40,460 nucleotides of DNA from Saprospiraceae bacterium (GCA_020628645.1 JAHDES010000044.1:10929-51388); one strand, 5' to 3'. Shown: positions 16,945 to 25,517, counted from the stretch's first letter. Notes: a model not told the origin generated them from the letters alone. Program-made: numbers and translations.

Positions 16945-18501
16945 CTATCGCGCCACCACTACTTTCTGATTCAATACTCCAAATTGATTTTCGATAGCAA
17001 GGATATACATCCCATTGTTCACTCCATCCAAAGCAATTTGTGCCGTATTTTCACCTGCATTAAATCGTTGATTATCCAATCGACTCACCGCCTGCCCCGC
17101 AATATTGTATAAAACAATAGAAGCATCAAAGGAAGAAGCGACATCTAATTGTACATTTAATTCATTACTTACTTGAACAGGATTGGGGCTAACGCTCCAA
17201 GCATTTACAGCGTCTATTTCATCTACTGCTACTGCATCGCCAGTAGTAAAAGAAAACGGACCAGCAGTCTCTGCACAACCCCCTAATTCAGTATAAGGAA
17301 GCACACGCCAATAATAAGTTCTATTGGATTGAAGATCAAGTGCTATTTTTGAACTTCCATCATTGATTTGATAACGTTCTACAAATACACTAAAAGAAGG
17401 AAATTGATCAATTTCAAAATAATAACCCAAGGCACCTGGTGCTGTCTCCCAATCAATCGTTACATTATAATATCCCAATTGTTCCTCATCTGCAGGCGAT
17501 AGTACTCCAGGAGTCATTGATACCGTATTCGTACTTGAAGGTTGAAAACTGCTATTGATCCCTTCATCTCCATTACCAAATTGAAAACGACGAGCAACAT
17601 CTGCTGCCATTAAATCCTTTTGATCTTGCGTAAACATGTAATCAGGACAATCCTCAAAATAACTCATCCAGTTATTTTCCATTGGATCAACTCTTTCACC
17701 ACAAGGATCAAGGGTATTTACAGTATATTCACTACACCCATTCCATGTAAATCCAAAATTATAATCTGGTGGCGTATCACAAATGAAATCTCCTGCATTA
17801 TCACAATTTTTACAAGCACCTGAACGAGCTTGATTTTCTGTAGGAACACCCCCTGGAGATTGTGCTTGAACAGGATTACCATGTGTATTGGCATCATAAA
17901 CCTCTGCATCCCAGCCAAAAAATGGGTGTGGAAGTGATAATAAATGTCCCATTTCATGGGGTAAAGTGGCTGAAGTATAATTTGCTTCTTGTTTACGTAA
18001 GATAATCCAATCTTGAGCTGGATCATAGAATCCTAGGGTAGTACCTAAACTTGTCCCTCCCGGATTTGCATTTTGGCAGATATAAATATTGATAACTCCA
18101 TCTACTTTATTATTACTCAACTGGATTTCACCAAACAAACCAGAAGGCTCCGTAAAGGCGGTAGAGTTATTGATATAATTAAATCCTTGGTACAAGAAAA
18201 ACTGATAATCTTGATCGAAGAATGCTTCATTTAATCGACAAAGCATACGCATAGCACTAAGTTCACTTATACCTTCTGTACCATCTGACTGAGTAGCGAT
18301 ATGAATTTTTACAGGTAAATAAGTAATAGCTCCACTTTTATGAATACCCACTTCTTTTACATATTCTTTATTCTGCAATAAGCGTTTTACGATTATTTTT
18401 TGATCTTCTATTGAAGTTCCGCATTGCTGAGCCGATAGATTAGTAGAAAAAATACTAAGTCCAAACAAAAGCAATAAATAGTGTAATTTTTTTTGGATCA
18501 T
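16945..18501 (-). CDS. Secreted M43-type zinc metalloprotease with T9SS type A tail
   Basis: 518 residues from the ATG at 18501; the frame runs on to a TTG at 18522, but 18501 starts a proper signal peptide (HYLLLLFGLSIFSTNLSAQ). The metzincin-type zinc site HEMGHLLSLPH (H182, E183, H186, H192) is complete, as in cytophagalysin/pappalysin-like M43 peptidases. Ser replaces the common Gly of HExxHxxGxxH, which is frequent in Bacteroidota members. Cys-rich segments follow (CKNCDNAGDFICDTPPD). A fibronectin-III-like domain (~325-415, YYWRVLPYTE) comes next. The last ~85 residues, from WSVSPNPVQ to KVVVAR, are a T9SS sorting domain. It probably digests extracellular proteins. Confidence 0.92.
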   Translation of the reverse strand: MIQKKLHYLLLLFGLSIFSTNLSAQQCGTSIEDQKIIVKRLLQNKEYVKEVGIHKSGAITYLPVKIHIATQSDGTEGISELSAMRMLCRLNEAFFDQDYQFFLYQGFNYINNSTAFTEPSGLFGEIQLSNNKVDGVINIYICQNANPGGTSLGTTLGFYDPAQDWIILRKQEANYTSATLPHEMGHLLSLPHPFFGWDAEVYDANTHGNPVQAQSPGGVPTENQARSGACKNCDNAGDFICDTPPDYNFGFTWNGCSEYTVNTLDPCGERVDPMENNWMSYFEDCPDYMFTQDQKDLMAADVARRFQFGNGDEGINSSFQPSSTNTVSMTPGVLSPADEEQLGYYNVTIDWETAPGALGYYFEIDQFPSFSVFVERYQINDGSSKIALDLQSNRTYYWRVLPYTELGGCAETAGPFSFTTGDAVAVDEIDAVNAWSVSPNPVQVSNELNVQLDVASSFDASIVLYNIAGQAVSRLDNQRFNAGENTAQIALDGVNNGMYILAIENQFGVLNQKVVVAR

Positions 18502-18824
18502 ATTACATGAATTTAAAATCAAATAAGGAAATTTGGAGACCTTTTAGTTTATTCATTTTGTCTCCAAGGCTTAAAGTTAAAAAGATGTAAAGGCTATTTG
18601 GGTATGATAGAACAAATTTATTTAAAATTATAGCAATCCGATGTCTATTGACCGTCATTGTCTCCCCTATTTCTTCATCAGCTCATAAAAAAACGCTACT
18701 TTTGCGCCGATTTATCTATAAAAGGAGAACCATTTTAAGATATTATCGTCTAAACTATCAAGAAAATCATTTAATTTAATCATAAGACATTCGTCTAACT
18801 TATAAATAATAACCATTTTACACC
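18502..18824. other. Divergent intergenic region protease/mdh
   Basis: 323 bp between two divergent starts. It contains the promoter-like word for mdh at 18697-18704, leaving a ~115-base leader for mdh with a purine-rich AAAGGAGAAC at 18721 that is too far from the ATG to act as its ribosome site. No other structure or ORF was seen. Confidence 0.5.
18697..18704 (+). promoter_or_regulatory. Putative -7 element TACTTTTG of mdh
   Basis: TACTTTTG followed by CGCC is a very typical Bacteroidota -7 context. The -33 TTTG is not evident at the expected distance. Confidence 0.5.
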
Positions 18825-19757
18825 ATGAGTAAAGTAACCGTCGTAGGTGCAGGAAATGTAGGAGCTACTGTAGCAAATGTTCTTGCCCACAAAGATATTG
18901 TCAATGAAGTTGTTCTTTTAGATATCAAAGGCGATTTCGCTAGAGGGAAAGCCCTTGATAGCTGGCAACAAGCCCCAATTGATTATTATAGCACTCGAAT
19001 CACAGGAACAGAAGATTATGCAGCAACTGCAGGTTCTGATATTGTTGTAATTACAGCAGGAATTCCTCGTCGTCCAGGAATGAGCCGCGATGATTTGATT
19101 TCTACTAATGCTAAAATTGTTACTTCTGTAACGAAGTCTATCATGGAGCATTCGGATAATCCAATCATTATCGTTGTATCCAATCCTTTAGATGTAATGA
19201 CTTTTGCTGCTTATCAAGCTTCTGGTTTAGATTCAAGCCGTGTTTTTGGTATGGCTGGTATTTTAGATACTGCTCGTTATCGTGCATTCTTGGCTTCCGC
19301 TTTAAATGTTTCTCCTAAAGATATTCAAGCTGTATTGATGGGTGGACATGGAGATACTATGGTGCCATTACCTCGTTATACGACTGTGGCGGGTATCCCT
19401 GTAACAGAAATGATTGAAATGGATACGCTTGATGCTATTGTAGAACGCACTAAGAAAGGAGGAGGAGAATTAGTAAAATTAATGGGTACTTCTGCTTGGT
19501 ATGCACCGGGGGCTGCTGCAGCACAAATGGTCGAATCTATCGTAAAAAATGAAGGTCGTATTTATCCTTGTTGTGCTTGGTTGACTGGTGAGTATGGCTT
19601 GAATGATATTTATTTAGGTGTTCCTGTTCAATTGGATAAAACAGGAATCAAGCGTATTATTGAGCTTCAATTAGATAAAGATGAAAAAGCTTTATTGTAC
19701 AATTCTGCAGATCATGTACGTAAAGTGATGGAAGTATTCAATGGTATGACCGCATAA
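18825..19757 (+). CDS. mdh: Malate dehydrogenase (LDH-like type)
   Basis: 310 residues. The NAD-binding Rossmann motif is at the N-terminus (VVGAGNVGATVANVL), with an acidic residue ending strand two (LLDIKGD), which favours NAD. The substrate loop has PRRPGMSR (R82/R83, R88). D148 and R151 lie in GILDTARYR, and the catalytic His is H175 in GGHGDTMVP. Arg at the position that discriminates malate from lactate supports malate dehydrogenase. It interconverts malate and oxaloacetate in the TCA cycle, in the cytoplasm. Single gene with its own promoter-like element and terminator. Confidence 0.96.
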   Translation: MSKVTVVGAGNVGATVANVLAHKDIVNEVVLLDIKGDFARGKALDSWQQAPIDYYSTRITGTEDYAATAGSDIVVITAGIPRRPGMSRDDLISTNAKIVTSVTKSIMEHSDNPIIIVVSNPLDVMTFAAYQASGLDSSRVFGMAGILDTARYRAFLASALNVSPKDIQAVLMGGHGDTMVPLPRYTTVAGIPVTEMIEMDTLDAIVERTKKGGGELVKLMGTSAWYAPGAAAAQMVESIVKNEGRIYPCCAWLTGEYGLNDIYLGVPVQLDKTGIKRIIELQLDKDEKALLYNSADHVRKVMEVFNGMTA

Positions 19758-19800
19758 AAAAAATTAGTTTTGTCATAAAAAGACATTGCTATAAAAATAT

Positions 19801-19836
19801 AAAGGCATTAACTATAAAAAAGTTAATGCCTTTTTT
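19801..19836 (+). terminator. Intrinsic terminator of mdh
   Basis: A 13-bp stem, AAAGGCATTAACT (19801-19813) with 19821-19833, has an A-rich loop and a continuing T run. Confidence 0.9.
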
Positions 19837-19859
19837 ATTTTTGAGAAACGAACAATTCT

Positions 19860-19867
19860 TACTTTTG
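19860..19867 (+). promoter_or_regulatory. Putative -7 element TACTTTTG of the peroxiredoxin-like pair
   Basis: Exact TAnnTTTG match 33 bases before the ATG at 19900. A TTTG ends at 19843, 16 bases upstream, slightly closer than the usual 19. Confidence 0.45.
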
Positions 19868-19899
19868 ATTGTTTTATTTTAGTTGAAAACTAAATTTTT

Positions 19900-20433
19900 A
19901 TGCCCAGAGATATTGAACCAGAGATATTGGAGGAGATGGTAACCAACAAGGGGCAAACCTTATTATCTCTTTCCAACGAAAAACCGATTCTATTGATCTT
20001 TCTTCGCCATTTTGGATGTGTGTTCTGTAAAGAAGCATTAAGTGACTTAGCGGAGATGCGCACATCTATCGAAGCAAAAGGTGTAGAACTTGTTTTTGTG
20101 CACATGGCTAAAAATGCACTTGCTGATCGCTATTTTGAAGAATTCGATTTGAAAGGTGCATTACACATTAGTGATCCAAATAAAATGTATTACATTGATT
20201 TTGGTTTACGTAAAGGTAATTTTAGTCAACTGTATGGCTTATCTACTTGGCTAAGAGGCTTTAGTGCAGATGTGAAACAATTTGAACTAGAACGCTCGCC
20301 TCAATTGGGTGACTCTACTCAAATGCCTGGGATTTTCTCTATCAAAAATGGAACAATAACTGGCGAATACATCCACAAAAAAGCTTCTGACAAACCCAAT
20401 TATGAACAGTTAATTCGTACTTTTTTTGATTAA
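19900..20433 (+). CDS. Peroxiredoxin-like (AhpC/TSA-related) protein, copy 1
   Basis: 177 residues, a thioredoxin-fold protein of the peroxiredoxin-like/SelL-related group. The redox motif is C40-V-F-C43 in LRHFGCVFCKEALSDL, after a strand LLIFL. Conserved family words are VFVHM (thiol-specific antioxidant-like strand), FGLRKGNFSQL and MPGIFSI near the C-terminus. No signal peptide, so cytoplasmic thiol-disulfide or peroxide chemistry is expected; the actual substrate is unknown. It lies 11 bp before a paralogue of nearly identical length and layout (next entry), forming a two-gene operon. Confidence 0.85.
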   Translation: MPRDIEPEILEEMVTNKGQTLLSLSNEKPILLIFLRHFGCVFCKEALSDLAEMRTSIEAKGVELVFVHMAKNALADRYFEEFDLKGALHISDPNKMYYIDFGLRKGNFSQLYGLSTWLRGFSADVKQFELERSPQLGDSTQMPGIFSIKNGTITGEYIHKKASDKPNYEQLIRTFFD

Positions 20434-20444
20434 ACTTTAGATTC

Positions 20445-20981
20445 ATGACTTTACTCAATAATTTTGGACTTCCTGCTGATATGACCACCAATAAAGGAAA
20501 ATTATTGAGTAATCTTTCATACAAACAACCTGTATTATTGGTTTTTTTACGTCATTTTGGATGTACGTTTTGTCGAGAAGCATTAGCAGATATTGCAAAA
20601 AAAAGAGACAATATCGAAAATCGTGGTGTAAAAATTGTATTTGTCCACATGTCTCCTAATTATTTAGCCAATCGTTATTTTGAACGTTACGAATTAAAAG
20701 GAATTGCACATGTCAGTGACCCCGATTGTAAATTATACAAAGCTTATGGTTTAACAAAAGGTACATTTAATCAATTATTTGGTTTAAAATCATGGATAAG
20801 AGGATTTGATGCAGGAGTCGTTAAAGGTAATTGGGTGGGCACTAAAGCATTAGGCGATGGTTTTCAAATGCCAGGGGTTTTTCTTATTCAAAATGAAGAA
20901 ATCAAAGAGCATTACATCCATAAACTAGCTTCGGATCGACCCGATTATGTAGGTTTGATTGATTGTTGTGCCGTGTTTTAA
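20445..20981 (+). CDS. Peroxiredoxin-like (AhpC/TSA-related) protein, copy 2
   Basis: 178 residues, aligned end to end with copy 1. The redox motif is C40-T-F-C43 in LRHFGCTFCREALADI, and TTNKGKLLSNLSYKQPVLL matches VTNKGQTLLSLSNEKPILL. Tandem duplication is clear, but the nucleotide sequences have diverged, so it is old. Copy 2 has two extra cysteines at the C-terminus (DCCAVF) that copy 1 lacks, which may serve as resolving thiols or metal ligands (inference). Co-transcribed with copy 1; no terminator between them. Confidence 0.85.
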   Translation: MTLLNNFGLPADMTTNKGKLLSNLSYKQPVLLVFLRHFGCTFCREALADIAKKRDNIENRGVKIVFVHMSPNYLANRYFERYELKGIAHVSDPDCKLYKAYGLTKGTFNQLFGLKSWIRGFDAGVVKGNWVGTKALGDGFQMPGVFLIQNEEIKEHYIHKLASDRPDYVGLIDCCAVF

Positions 20982-21103
20982 CAAAAAAGTGTTGTCCCCT
21001 TTAATCAATCTAAAGATTAAAAAAAGAATGGGATACTCAACTTCTACTTACTCTTATTCGTTCTTTTTATATCTTTCTTCTCTAAAAGTAAAATCCGTAC
21101 TAT

Positions 21104-22204
21104 ATGATCGGTTGGCGATTTTCAGAATTTATACCTGATCCAAATGGAGGCAATCCTTTTGAACGATTATTGAAATTGTTCAAAGAATTGCTCATTCATA
21201 CTTCTGGAAATGTGAGTGAAGCTTTGAGTTGGTTAACTGAATTGGATAAACAGTATAAACTGACGGATGAGAATTATGGCATGGCGGATTTCATCCAAGA
21301 TTTGATTGATAAAGGCTACATTCGTCCTCAAGATGCTCAAAACCCTAATTTTGTTCCTTCTGCTAAAATGGAAATTGCGCTTCGCCAAAAAGCTTTAGAG
21401 GATATTTTTGGACAATTAAAAAAATCGAAACGCGGTAATCACAATACTAAATTTGGAGGAAAAGGAGATGAACACACTGCTGATCGACGTCCTTATGAGT
21501 TTGGGGATAGTTTAGATAAATTAGCGATTTCTGAAACTCTTCGCAATGCACAAATCAATCATGGAATTGATGATTTCCAACTCACGCATGATGATTTAGA
21601 AGTACATGAAACGCTTTATCAATCGCAAATGAGTACCGTCTTAATGATTGATATTTCGCATTCGATGATTTTGTATGGAGAAGATCGAATTACACCTGCT
21701 AAAAAGGTAGCAATGGCTTTGGCAGAATTGATTACGACCCGTTATCCAAAAGATACCTTAGATATTTTAGTCTTTGGAAATGATGCTTGGGAAATAAAAA
21801 TTAAAGACCTCCCTTATCTCGAAGTGGGCCCTTATCATACCAATACAGTAGCTGGTTTGGAATTGGCAATGGAAATGCTCCGCAAACGCAGAAATCCCAA
21901 TAAACAAATCTTTATGATTACTGATGGGAAACCCACCTGCCTCAAACGAGGAAAAAAATACTACAAAAATAGTTTTGGACTAGATCGAAAGATTGTCAAT
22001 CGTACCTTGGGTTTAGCCACTCGCTGTCGAAAATTGCAAATTCCTATTACGACCTTTATGATTGCTCGCGATCCTTACTTGGTGCGTTTTGTCGATCAAT
22101 TCACTAAAGCCAATAATGGTAAAGCGTATTATAGTAGCCTTCAAGGCTTAGGCGAATTCATTTTTATGGATTATAAGAAGAATAAGGGAAAACGACATCG
22201 GTAA
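21104..22204 (+). CDS. VWA-domain protein
   Basis: 366 residues, cytoplasmic, no signal peptide. Residues ~1-170 are a helical, charged region with a disordered Gly/Lys/Asn linker near 105-130. Residues ~175-345 are a von Willebrand A domain with an intact metal-ion-dependent adhesion site: D183-x-S185-x-S187 (DISHS), Thr at ~T248 (HTNT) and D274 (ITDGKPT). Family knowledge: such bacterial VWA proteins usually partner with MoxR-type AAA+ ATPases, working as metal-insertion or chaperone pairs. No ATPase gene is adjacent here. Convergent with the cytochrome gene, only 6 bp apart. Confidence 0.85.
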   Translation: MIGWRFSEFIPDPNGGNPFERLLKLFKELLIHTSGNVSEALSWLTELDKQYKLTDENYGMADFIQDLIDKGYIRPQDAQNPNFVPSAKMEIALRQKALEDIFGQLKKSKRGNHNTKFGGKGDEHTADRRPYEFGDSLDKLAISETLRNAQINHGIDDFQLTHDDLEVHETLYQSQMSTVLMIDISHSMILYGEDRITPAKKVAMALAELITTRYPKDTLDILVFGNDAWEIKIKDLPYLEVGPYHTNTVAGLELAMEMLRKRRNPNKQIFMITDGKPTCLKRGKKYYKNSFGLDRKIVNRTLGLATRCRKLQIPITTFMIARDPYLVRFVDQFTKANNGKAYYSSLQGLGEFIFMDYKKNKGKRHR

Positions 22205-22210
22205 TACTCC

Positions 22211-23242
22211 CTATCTTGCCTCTTGCTCGATATACGCACGTAAATCTTCCATTTGTTGATTACTCATTTTTTCTGAAGTATACTGAGGCATATACGCGCG
22301 TTTTCCATTCATAGGTGGTGTCCCATATCGCCCTACTTGATAGAGCGAATAGCGCGTATATCGACCAATATGTTTTTCTAAATGTTCAAAGGTGAAATTT
22401 GAATTATCCAGACTGAAAAAAGAATAACGTCCACCTTCATGGCAATGCAAACAAGAATTTTCATAAATTAATTCTCCATTGTAAGGATCACCTTTTTCTA
22501 CTGTATAGCCTGCTTTTCGATCATCGGGAGGAATAATAAAAGTAGCTGGAGAAGCTTGTAGATATTTTGATTGAATCAGTTGTATCATTGCTGATTTATT
22601 TGCTCCATTTTTTACAGCAACATCAATGGATTGTAGTTCTTCTTCTGTCAGATTAAGATCTTCCATTTTAAGACCAATCGTCCAGAGATATTCTAAGATC
22701 GATTCTACTTCCCAATCTTCCAATGCACGCCCCTGAGCACATTCTACGGCACATAATTGTATTGCTTCTCGAATATTATTTCGAGCTGGTTTGACTAAAT
22801 CACCATATTTTTTATCATAATCTCCATTGTAAAACTGGGTACGATTCACTGCACCATAAAGCGTAGTTCCTTGCAAAAAAGGAATGCCTTTTTGATTAGT
22901 ATATTCTAAACGAGCTTGGGGATCGGAAATACTCAAATCAGGATCTTCTCGTTCGATATTATGACAAGAGGTACAGACAAAATGCTTCGATTGTTTCGGC
23001 AATTTCTTACCATATAATGGAGAAGCAAACCCACTCAGCACCAAATCTTTGCCTATTTGTTCGGATGCTCCTCGAATAGATTTATCCAGTTGATTTGGAG
23101 AAGATTCACCTAATTTATTCAAGACATAATCTACTGTATCATATTTACTAAAAGAAGGAGCTGTAGTTGAAGGATTTGTCCATCCAAAGTAAATAAGTAA
23201 TAATGGAACTATAGAAAAGGTAAAAAATATTTTTTTCATCAT
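22211..23242 (-). CDS. Diheme c-type cytochrome (SoxA/TsdA-like architecture)
   Basis: 343 residues with an N-terminal signal or anchor helix (KKIFFTFSIVPLLLIYFGW). Two covalent heme sites are present: C90-x-x-C93-H94 (CTSCHNIE) and C264-x-x-C267-H268 (CLHCHEGG). M318 in AYMPQYT is the likely sixth ligand of the second heme. The first half ends with LCAVECAQGRALEDWEVESILEYL, which resembles the NGRALP...EM..YL region of SoxA/TsdA-type diheme cytochromes; this similarity is by eye and tentative. It is a periplasmic electron-transfer protein. Last gene of a same-strand run with a beta-barrel protein and a cytochrome-like lipoprotein. ATG doublet at the start, so either Met could be used. Confidence 0.87.
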   Translation of the reverse strand: MMKKIFFTFSIVPLLLIYFGWTNPSTTAPSFSKYDTVDYVLNKLGESSPNQLDKSIRGASEQIGKDLVLSGFASPLYGKKLPKQSKHFVCTSCHNIEREDPDLSISDPQARLEYTNQKGIPFLQGTTLYGAVNRTQFYNGDYDKKYGDLVKPARNNIREAIQLCAVECAQGRALEDWEVESILEYLWTIGLKMEDLNLTEEELQSIDVAVKNGANKSAMIQLIQSKYLQASPATFIIPPDDRKAGYTVEKGDPYNGELIYENSCLHCHEGGRYSFFSLDNSNFTFEHLEKHIGRYTRYSLYQVGRYGTPPMNGKRAYMPQYTSEKMSNQQMEDLRAYIEQEAR

Positions 23243-23278
23243 CTATTCTTTCTAATAAAGAGCAATATTATTTCTTCC

Positions 23279-23405
23279 CCGCTGATCTCGCTCATTTCGC
23301 AGATGTTTTAATTTACAATTTAAAACCATACAAAAATAGATTCTACAATATGAAGGCTAGCTTAAACCACGAATGCACGAATTTTTAGCGAATATTTAGC
23401 GAATT
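23279..23405. repeat. Degenerate short tandem words (CGCTGAT/CGCAGAT and CGAAT)
   Basis: In the 274-bp gap between the cytochrome and barrel genes, GCTGATCTCGCTCATTTCGC and CAGATG follow each other near 23281-23305. Four CGAAT words occur at 23370, 23378, 23389 and 23400 (ACGAATGCACGAAT then TAGCGAAT twice). Such simple words are familiar intergenic fillers in Bacteroidota genomes; no function is known. Confidence 0.4.
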
Positions 23406-23516
23406 CTTTTTTTAAAGAAGCGTTCATATATGACTTTTTTAAAATTTTGTCGGATTAAGTAAAAAACAGTATGGTTTCAAGAATTTACAATACAAAAGAA
23501 ATAGCTTGGACAAGCA

Positions 23517-24374
23517 TTACAAATTAAATAATCTAGAAATCGTAAATCCTAAACGAAATCCACCATTTGCCCAATTACTGGTAGAATAAGGAATATAGTC
23601 TGTTTCCATCATTCCTCGTGCATTGGTGAAATTTACTTGAAAAACATGCCCGCCCGTATCAAATTCAAAGCCTATCCCAAAAGGTAAATAATAAGGATCG
23701 CCACTACTTTCTAGGGTATTGGAAACTGGTAAAGTCCCATCTAAAATTAGTCCAATGACTCGACTTAGTTGAATACGTGCAGCTGCATTGAGGAAGAGTA
23801 AATCATTGGTTTCTCCAAAACGCACTTGGTTTCGATGAATAACACCAGGGCTAATTTGCATAGAGAATCGATCACTAAACCTTCGTCCTAAAATGAGTTG
23901 AACATTATACACCATTCGATGTGAAAAGGTCTTGAAATTACTTAGTGCTTCAGGATTAGGATTGGTACTCATGGTAGAAATAGACCCCATAGCAAGAGCC
24001 GTCAAAGTAAACGGCATATTTTCTTCATTTTGACGAAGCACTTTATATTTCAAGCTAGGATTAATTAACTGTTTGAGCGGCCCCGCTCCTTTGGTACGAC
24101 TAATTCCAATGGTCAAAACATTACTTATTCCGTATTCTGCACCAATCATTACATCAGCTGCATTCTCTAATCCATAGAAGGTAGGCCATCCTCCAAAATC
24201 ACCAAATAAATCGCCAAAACGATGTCCAATACGAATATCTAACTTTCGATTTTTGAGTGTTTCTACCGAATGGGAATTAATAACCCTAGTATCTTTGAAG
24301 GTTGGCGGCGCAATTTCTTGCGCCTGTAGGGTATAAGCGATAATGAAGAGTAGAAGGGTAAAACAATATCTCAT
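23517..24374 (-). CDS. DUF5777-like outer-membrane beta-barrel protein
   Basis: 285 residues with a signal peptide (CFTLLLFIIAYTLQAQE). The body alternates amphipathic strands and ends in an aromatic-rich strand closing with Phe-Asn-Leu, as outer-membrane barrels do. The words VINSHSVETLKNRKLDIRIG, HRFGDLFG and GAEYGISNVLTIG agree with the DUF5777 beta-barrel family as I know it. The role is unknown. Members often sit beside periplasmic cytochromes in Bacteroidota, as here, suggesting a porin-like or cytochrome-scaffolding part of an outer-membrane redox unit (inference). Confidence 0.75.
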   Translation of the reverse strand: MRYCFTLLLFIIAYTLQAQEIAPPTFKDTRVINSHSVETLKNRKLDIRIGHRFGDLFGDFGGWPTFYGLENAADVMIGAEYGISNVLTIGISRTKGAGPLKQLINPSLKYKVLRQNEENMPFTLTALAMGSISTMSTNPNPEALSNFKTFSHRMVYNVQLILGRRFSDRFSMQISPGVIHRNQVRFGETNDLLFLNAAARIQLSRVIGLILDGTLPVSNTLESSGDPYYLPFGIGFEFDTGGHVFQVNFTNARGMMETDYIPYSTSNWANGGFRLGFTISRLFNL

Positions 24375-24469
24375 TATGTATCTTCTGGTTTGCTTTTTTG
24401 ATATGAAAGAATTATAAAATCTTTTACTACTTATGGTATAGTTTACGAAACCATTTAATCAAATTCGTA

Positions 24470-24868
24470 TCAGTTTTCAGGGTAACCTGCTGCTATCCAA
24501 CATTCGATTAGAGCAAAGTCTTCATCTGTAAAATCAATGGGACCATCCGAATAATCAGGCGGCATTCCAATATCGGGATCTTCCTTTTGAATAACAGTAC
24601 GATTTTCAAACCCATTTTCATTTAAAATACCAATCATACTGCCATATGAACTGTAATCACCAAATGGACTTCCACTAGCATGACAATCACTATTGATAGT
24701 ACAATAGGTTTCTAAAAGGGGTTCTATTTGTCCATTATAAGTAACAGCATCAACATCACAATCTTCAGCTGGTGTTGGTTCGGGTAGTTTATCAAATGAG
24801 CAGGCTGTCATTCCATACAAAAAACTAGCCATTACAGTTAAAAAAAGGATTATTCTGATTGGATTCAT
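24470..24868 (-). CDS. Cytochrome-c-like lipoprotein with CX5CH motif
   Basis: 132 residues. A lipoprotein signal ends GMTAC (C23 predicted acylated), followed by a Pro/Glu linker. The ~95-residue domain looks like the small Bacteroidota cytochrome-like module: NGQIEPLLETYC, then C56-TINSD-C62-H63, a GMPP motif near residue 102 that could supply the distal Met, and a closing ALIECWIAAGYPEN helix. Canonical heme attachment is CxxCH; relatives often show CX4CH, and five residues between the cysteines here is unusual. It may bind heme atypically, or have lost heme and kept a disulfide. First gene of the three-gene minus-strand run, 95 bp before the barrel gene. Confidence 0.72.
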   Translation of the reverse strand: MNPIRIILFLTVMASFLYGMTACSFDKLPEPTPAEDCDVDAVTYNGQIEPLLETYCTINSDCHASGSPFGDYSSYGSMIGILNENGFENRTVIQKEDPDIGMPPDYSDGPIDFTDEDFALIECWIAAGYPEN

Positions 24869-24963
24869 TGGTTTGATCGTTTAAGAATTCGTAATAATAT
24901 ACAACGAAAAAAAGCAAGTAACGTTACTTTCTTATGGAAAGATAAAACATTTGAGCAGGAATA

Positions 24964-24997
24964 ATTGTACTATAATTATCAAGAATGCTTATTTTTG
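24964..24997 (+). promoter_or_regulatory. Putative promoter of the bacilliredoxin gene
   Basis: TATTTTTG at 24990-24997 fits TAnnTTTG. ATTG at 24964-24967 lies 22 bases upstream as a weak -33 element. The leader to the ATG at 25028 is about 25 bases. Confidence 0.45.
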
Positions 24998-25027
24998 TAA
25001 TTCTAGTAAAAATAAAATCTAAACGAT

Positions 25028-25441
25028 ATGTATCCACCTGATTTAGTAGCACCAATGGCAAAAGATTTGACCGATCATGGTGTAACAGGTTTAACGAATC
25101 CTGAAGAAGTCATTAATACACTTGACAATCAAGACGGCACCTTATTATTAGTTGTAAACTCAGTATGTGGCTGTGCGGCAGCTAATGCGCGTCCTGGTGT
25201 AAAAATAGCTTTACAACATGAAAAAACACCTGCAAAAGCAGTAACTGTATTTGCTGGAGTAAATAAAGAAGCTACTGCAAAGGCTCGAGAGTATTTATTG
25301 CCTTATCCTCCTTCTTCTCCGTCTATTGCTTTATTCAAGGATGGAAAATTGGTTCATTTCATTGAGCGTCATCATATTGAAGGTCGCTCGGCGGTTATGA
25401 TTGCTGAAAATTTGAAAATGGCATTTGATCAATATTGCTAG
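25028..25441 (+). CDS. Bacilliredoxin family protein (BrxA/BrxB, YphP/YqiW-like)
   Basis: 137 residues, full family length. The diagnostic C47-G48-C49 active site sits in VVNSVCGCAAANARPG. The C-terminal half has the family words YPPSSPSIALFKDGK and FIERHHIEGR. In Firmicutes these thioredoxin-fold proteins remove bacillithiol from proteins after oxidative stress. Whether this bacterium makes bacillithiol cannot be seen here, but many Bacteroidota do. Cytoplasmic, monocistronic, and it shares a bidirectional terminator with the kinase gene. Confidence 0.92.
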   Translation: MYPPDLVAPMAKDLTDHGVTGLTNPEEVINTLDNQDGTLLLVVNSVCGCAAANARPGVKIALQHEKTPAKAVTVFAGVNKEATAKAREYLLPYPPSSPSIALFKDGKLVHFIERHHIEGRSAVMIAENLKMAFDQYC

Positions 25442-25458
25442 TAGAATTGTCTACATTT

Positions 25459-25498
25459 ATCAGAAAAGGCATCATTATGCAATGATGCCTTTTCTGAT
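25459..25498. terminator. Bidirectional intrinsic terminator between bacilliredoxin and kinase genes
   Basis: An 18-bp perfect stem (25459-25476 with 25481-25498) has loop ATGC and A/T tracts within the arms that serve both directions. It lies between two convergent genes. Confidence 0.88.
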
Positions 25499-25517
25499 GG
25501 GTGCCAACACTAAAAAA

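Noticed and set aside
21002-21023. TTTAATC/GATTAAA hairpin after the second peroxiredoxin-like gene as a terminator
   Set aside because: Seven AT-rich pairs only and no clean T tract; too weak to annotate.
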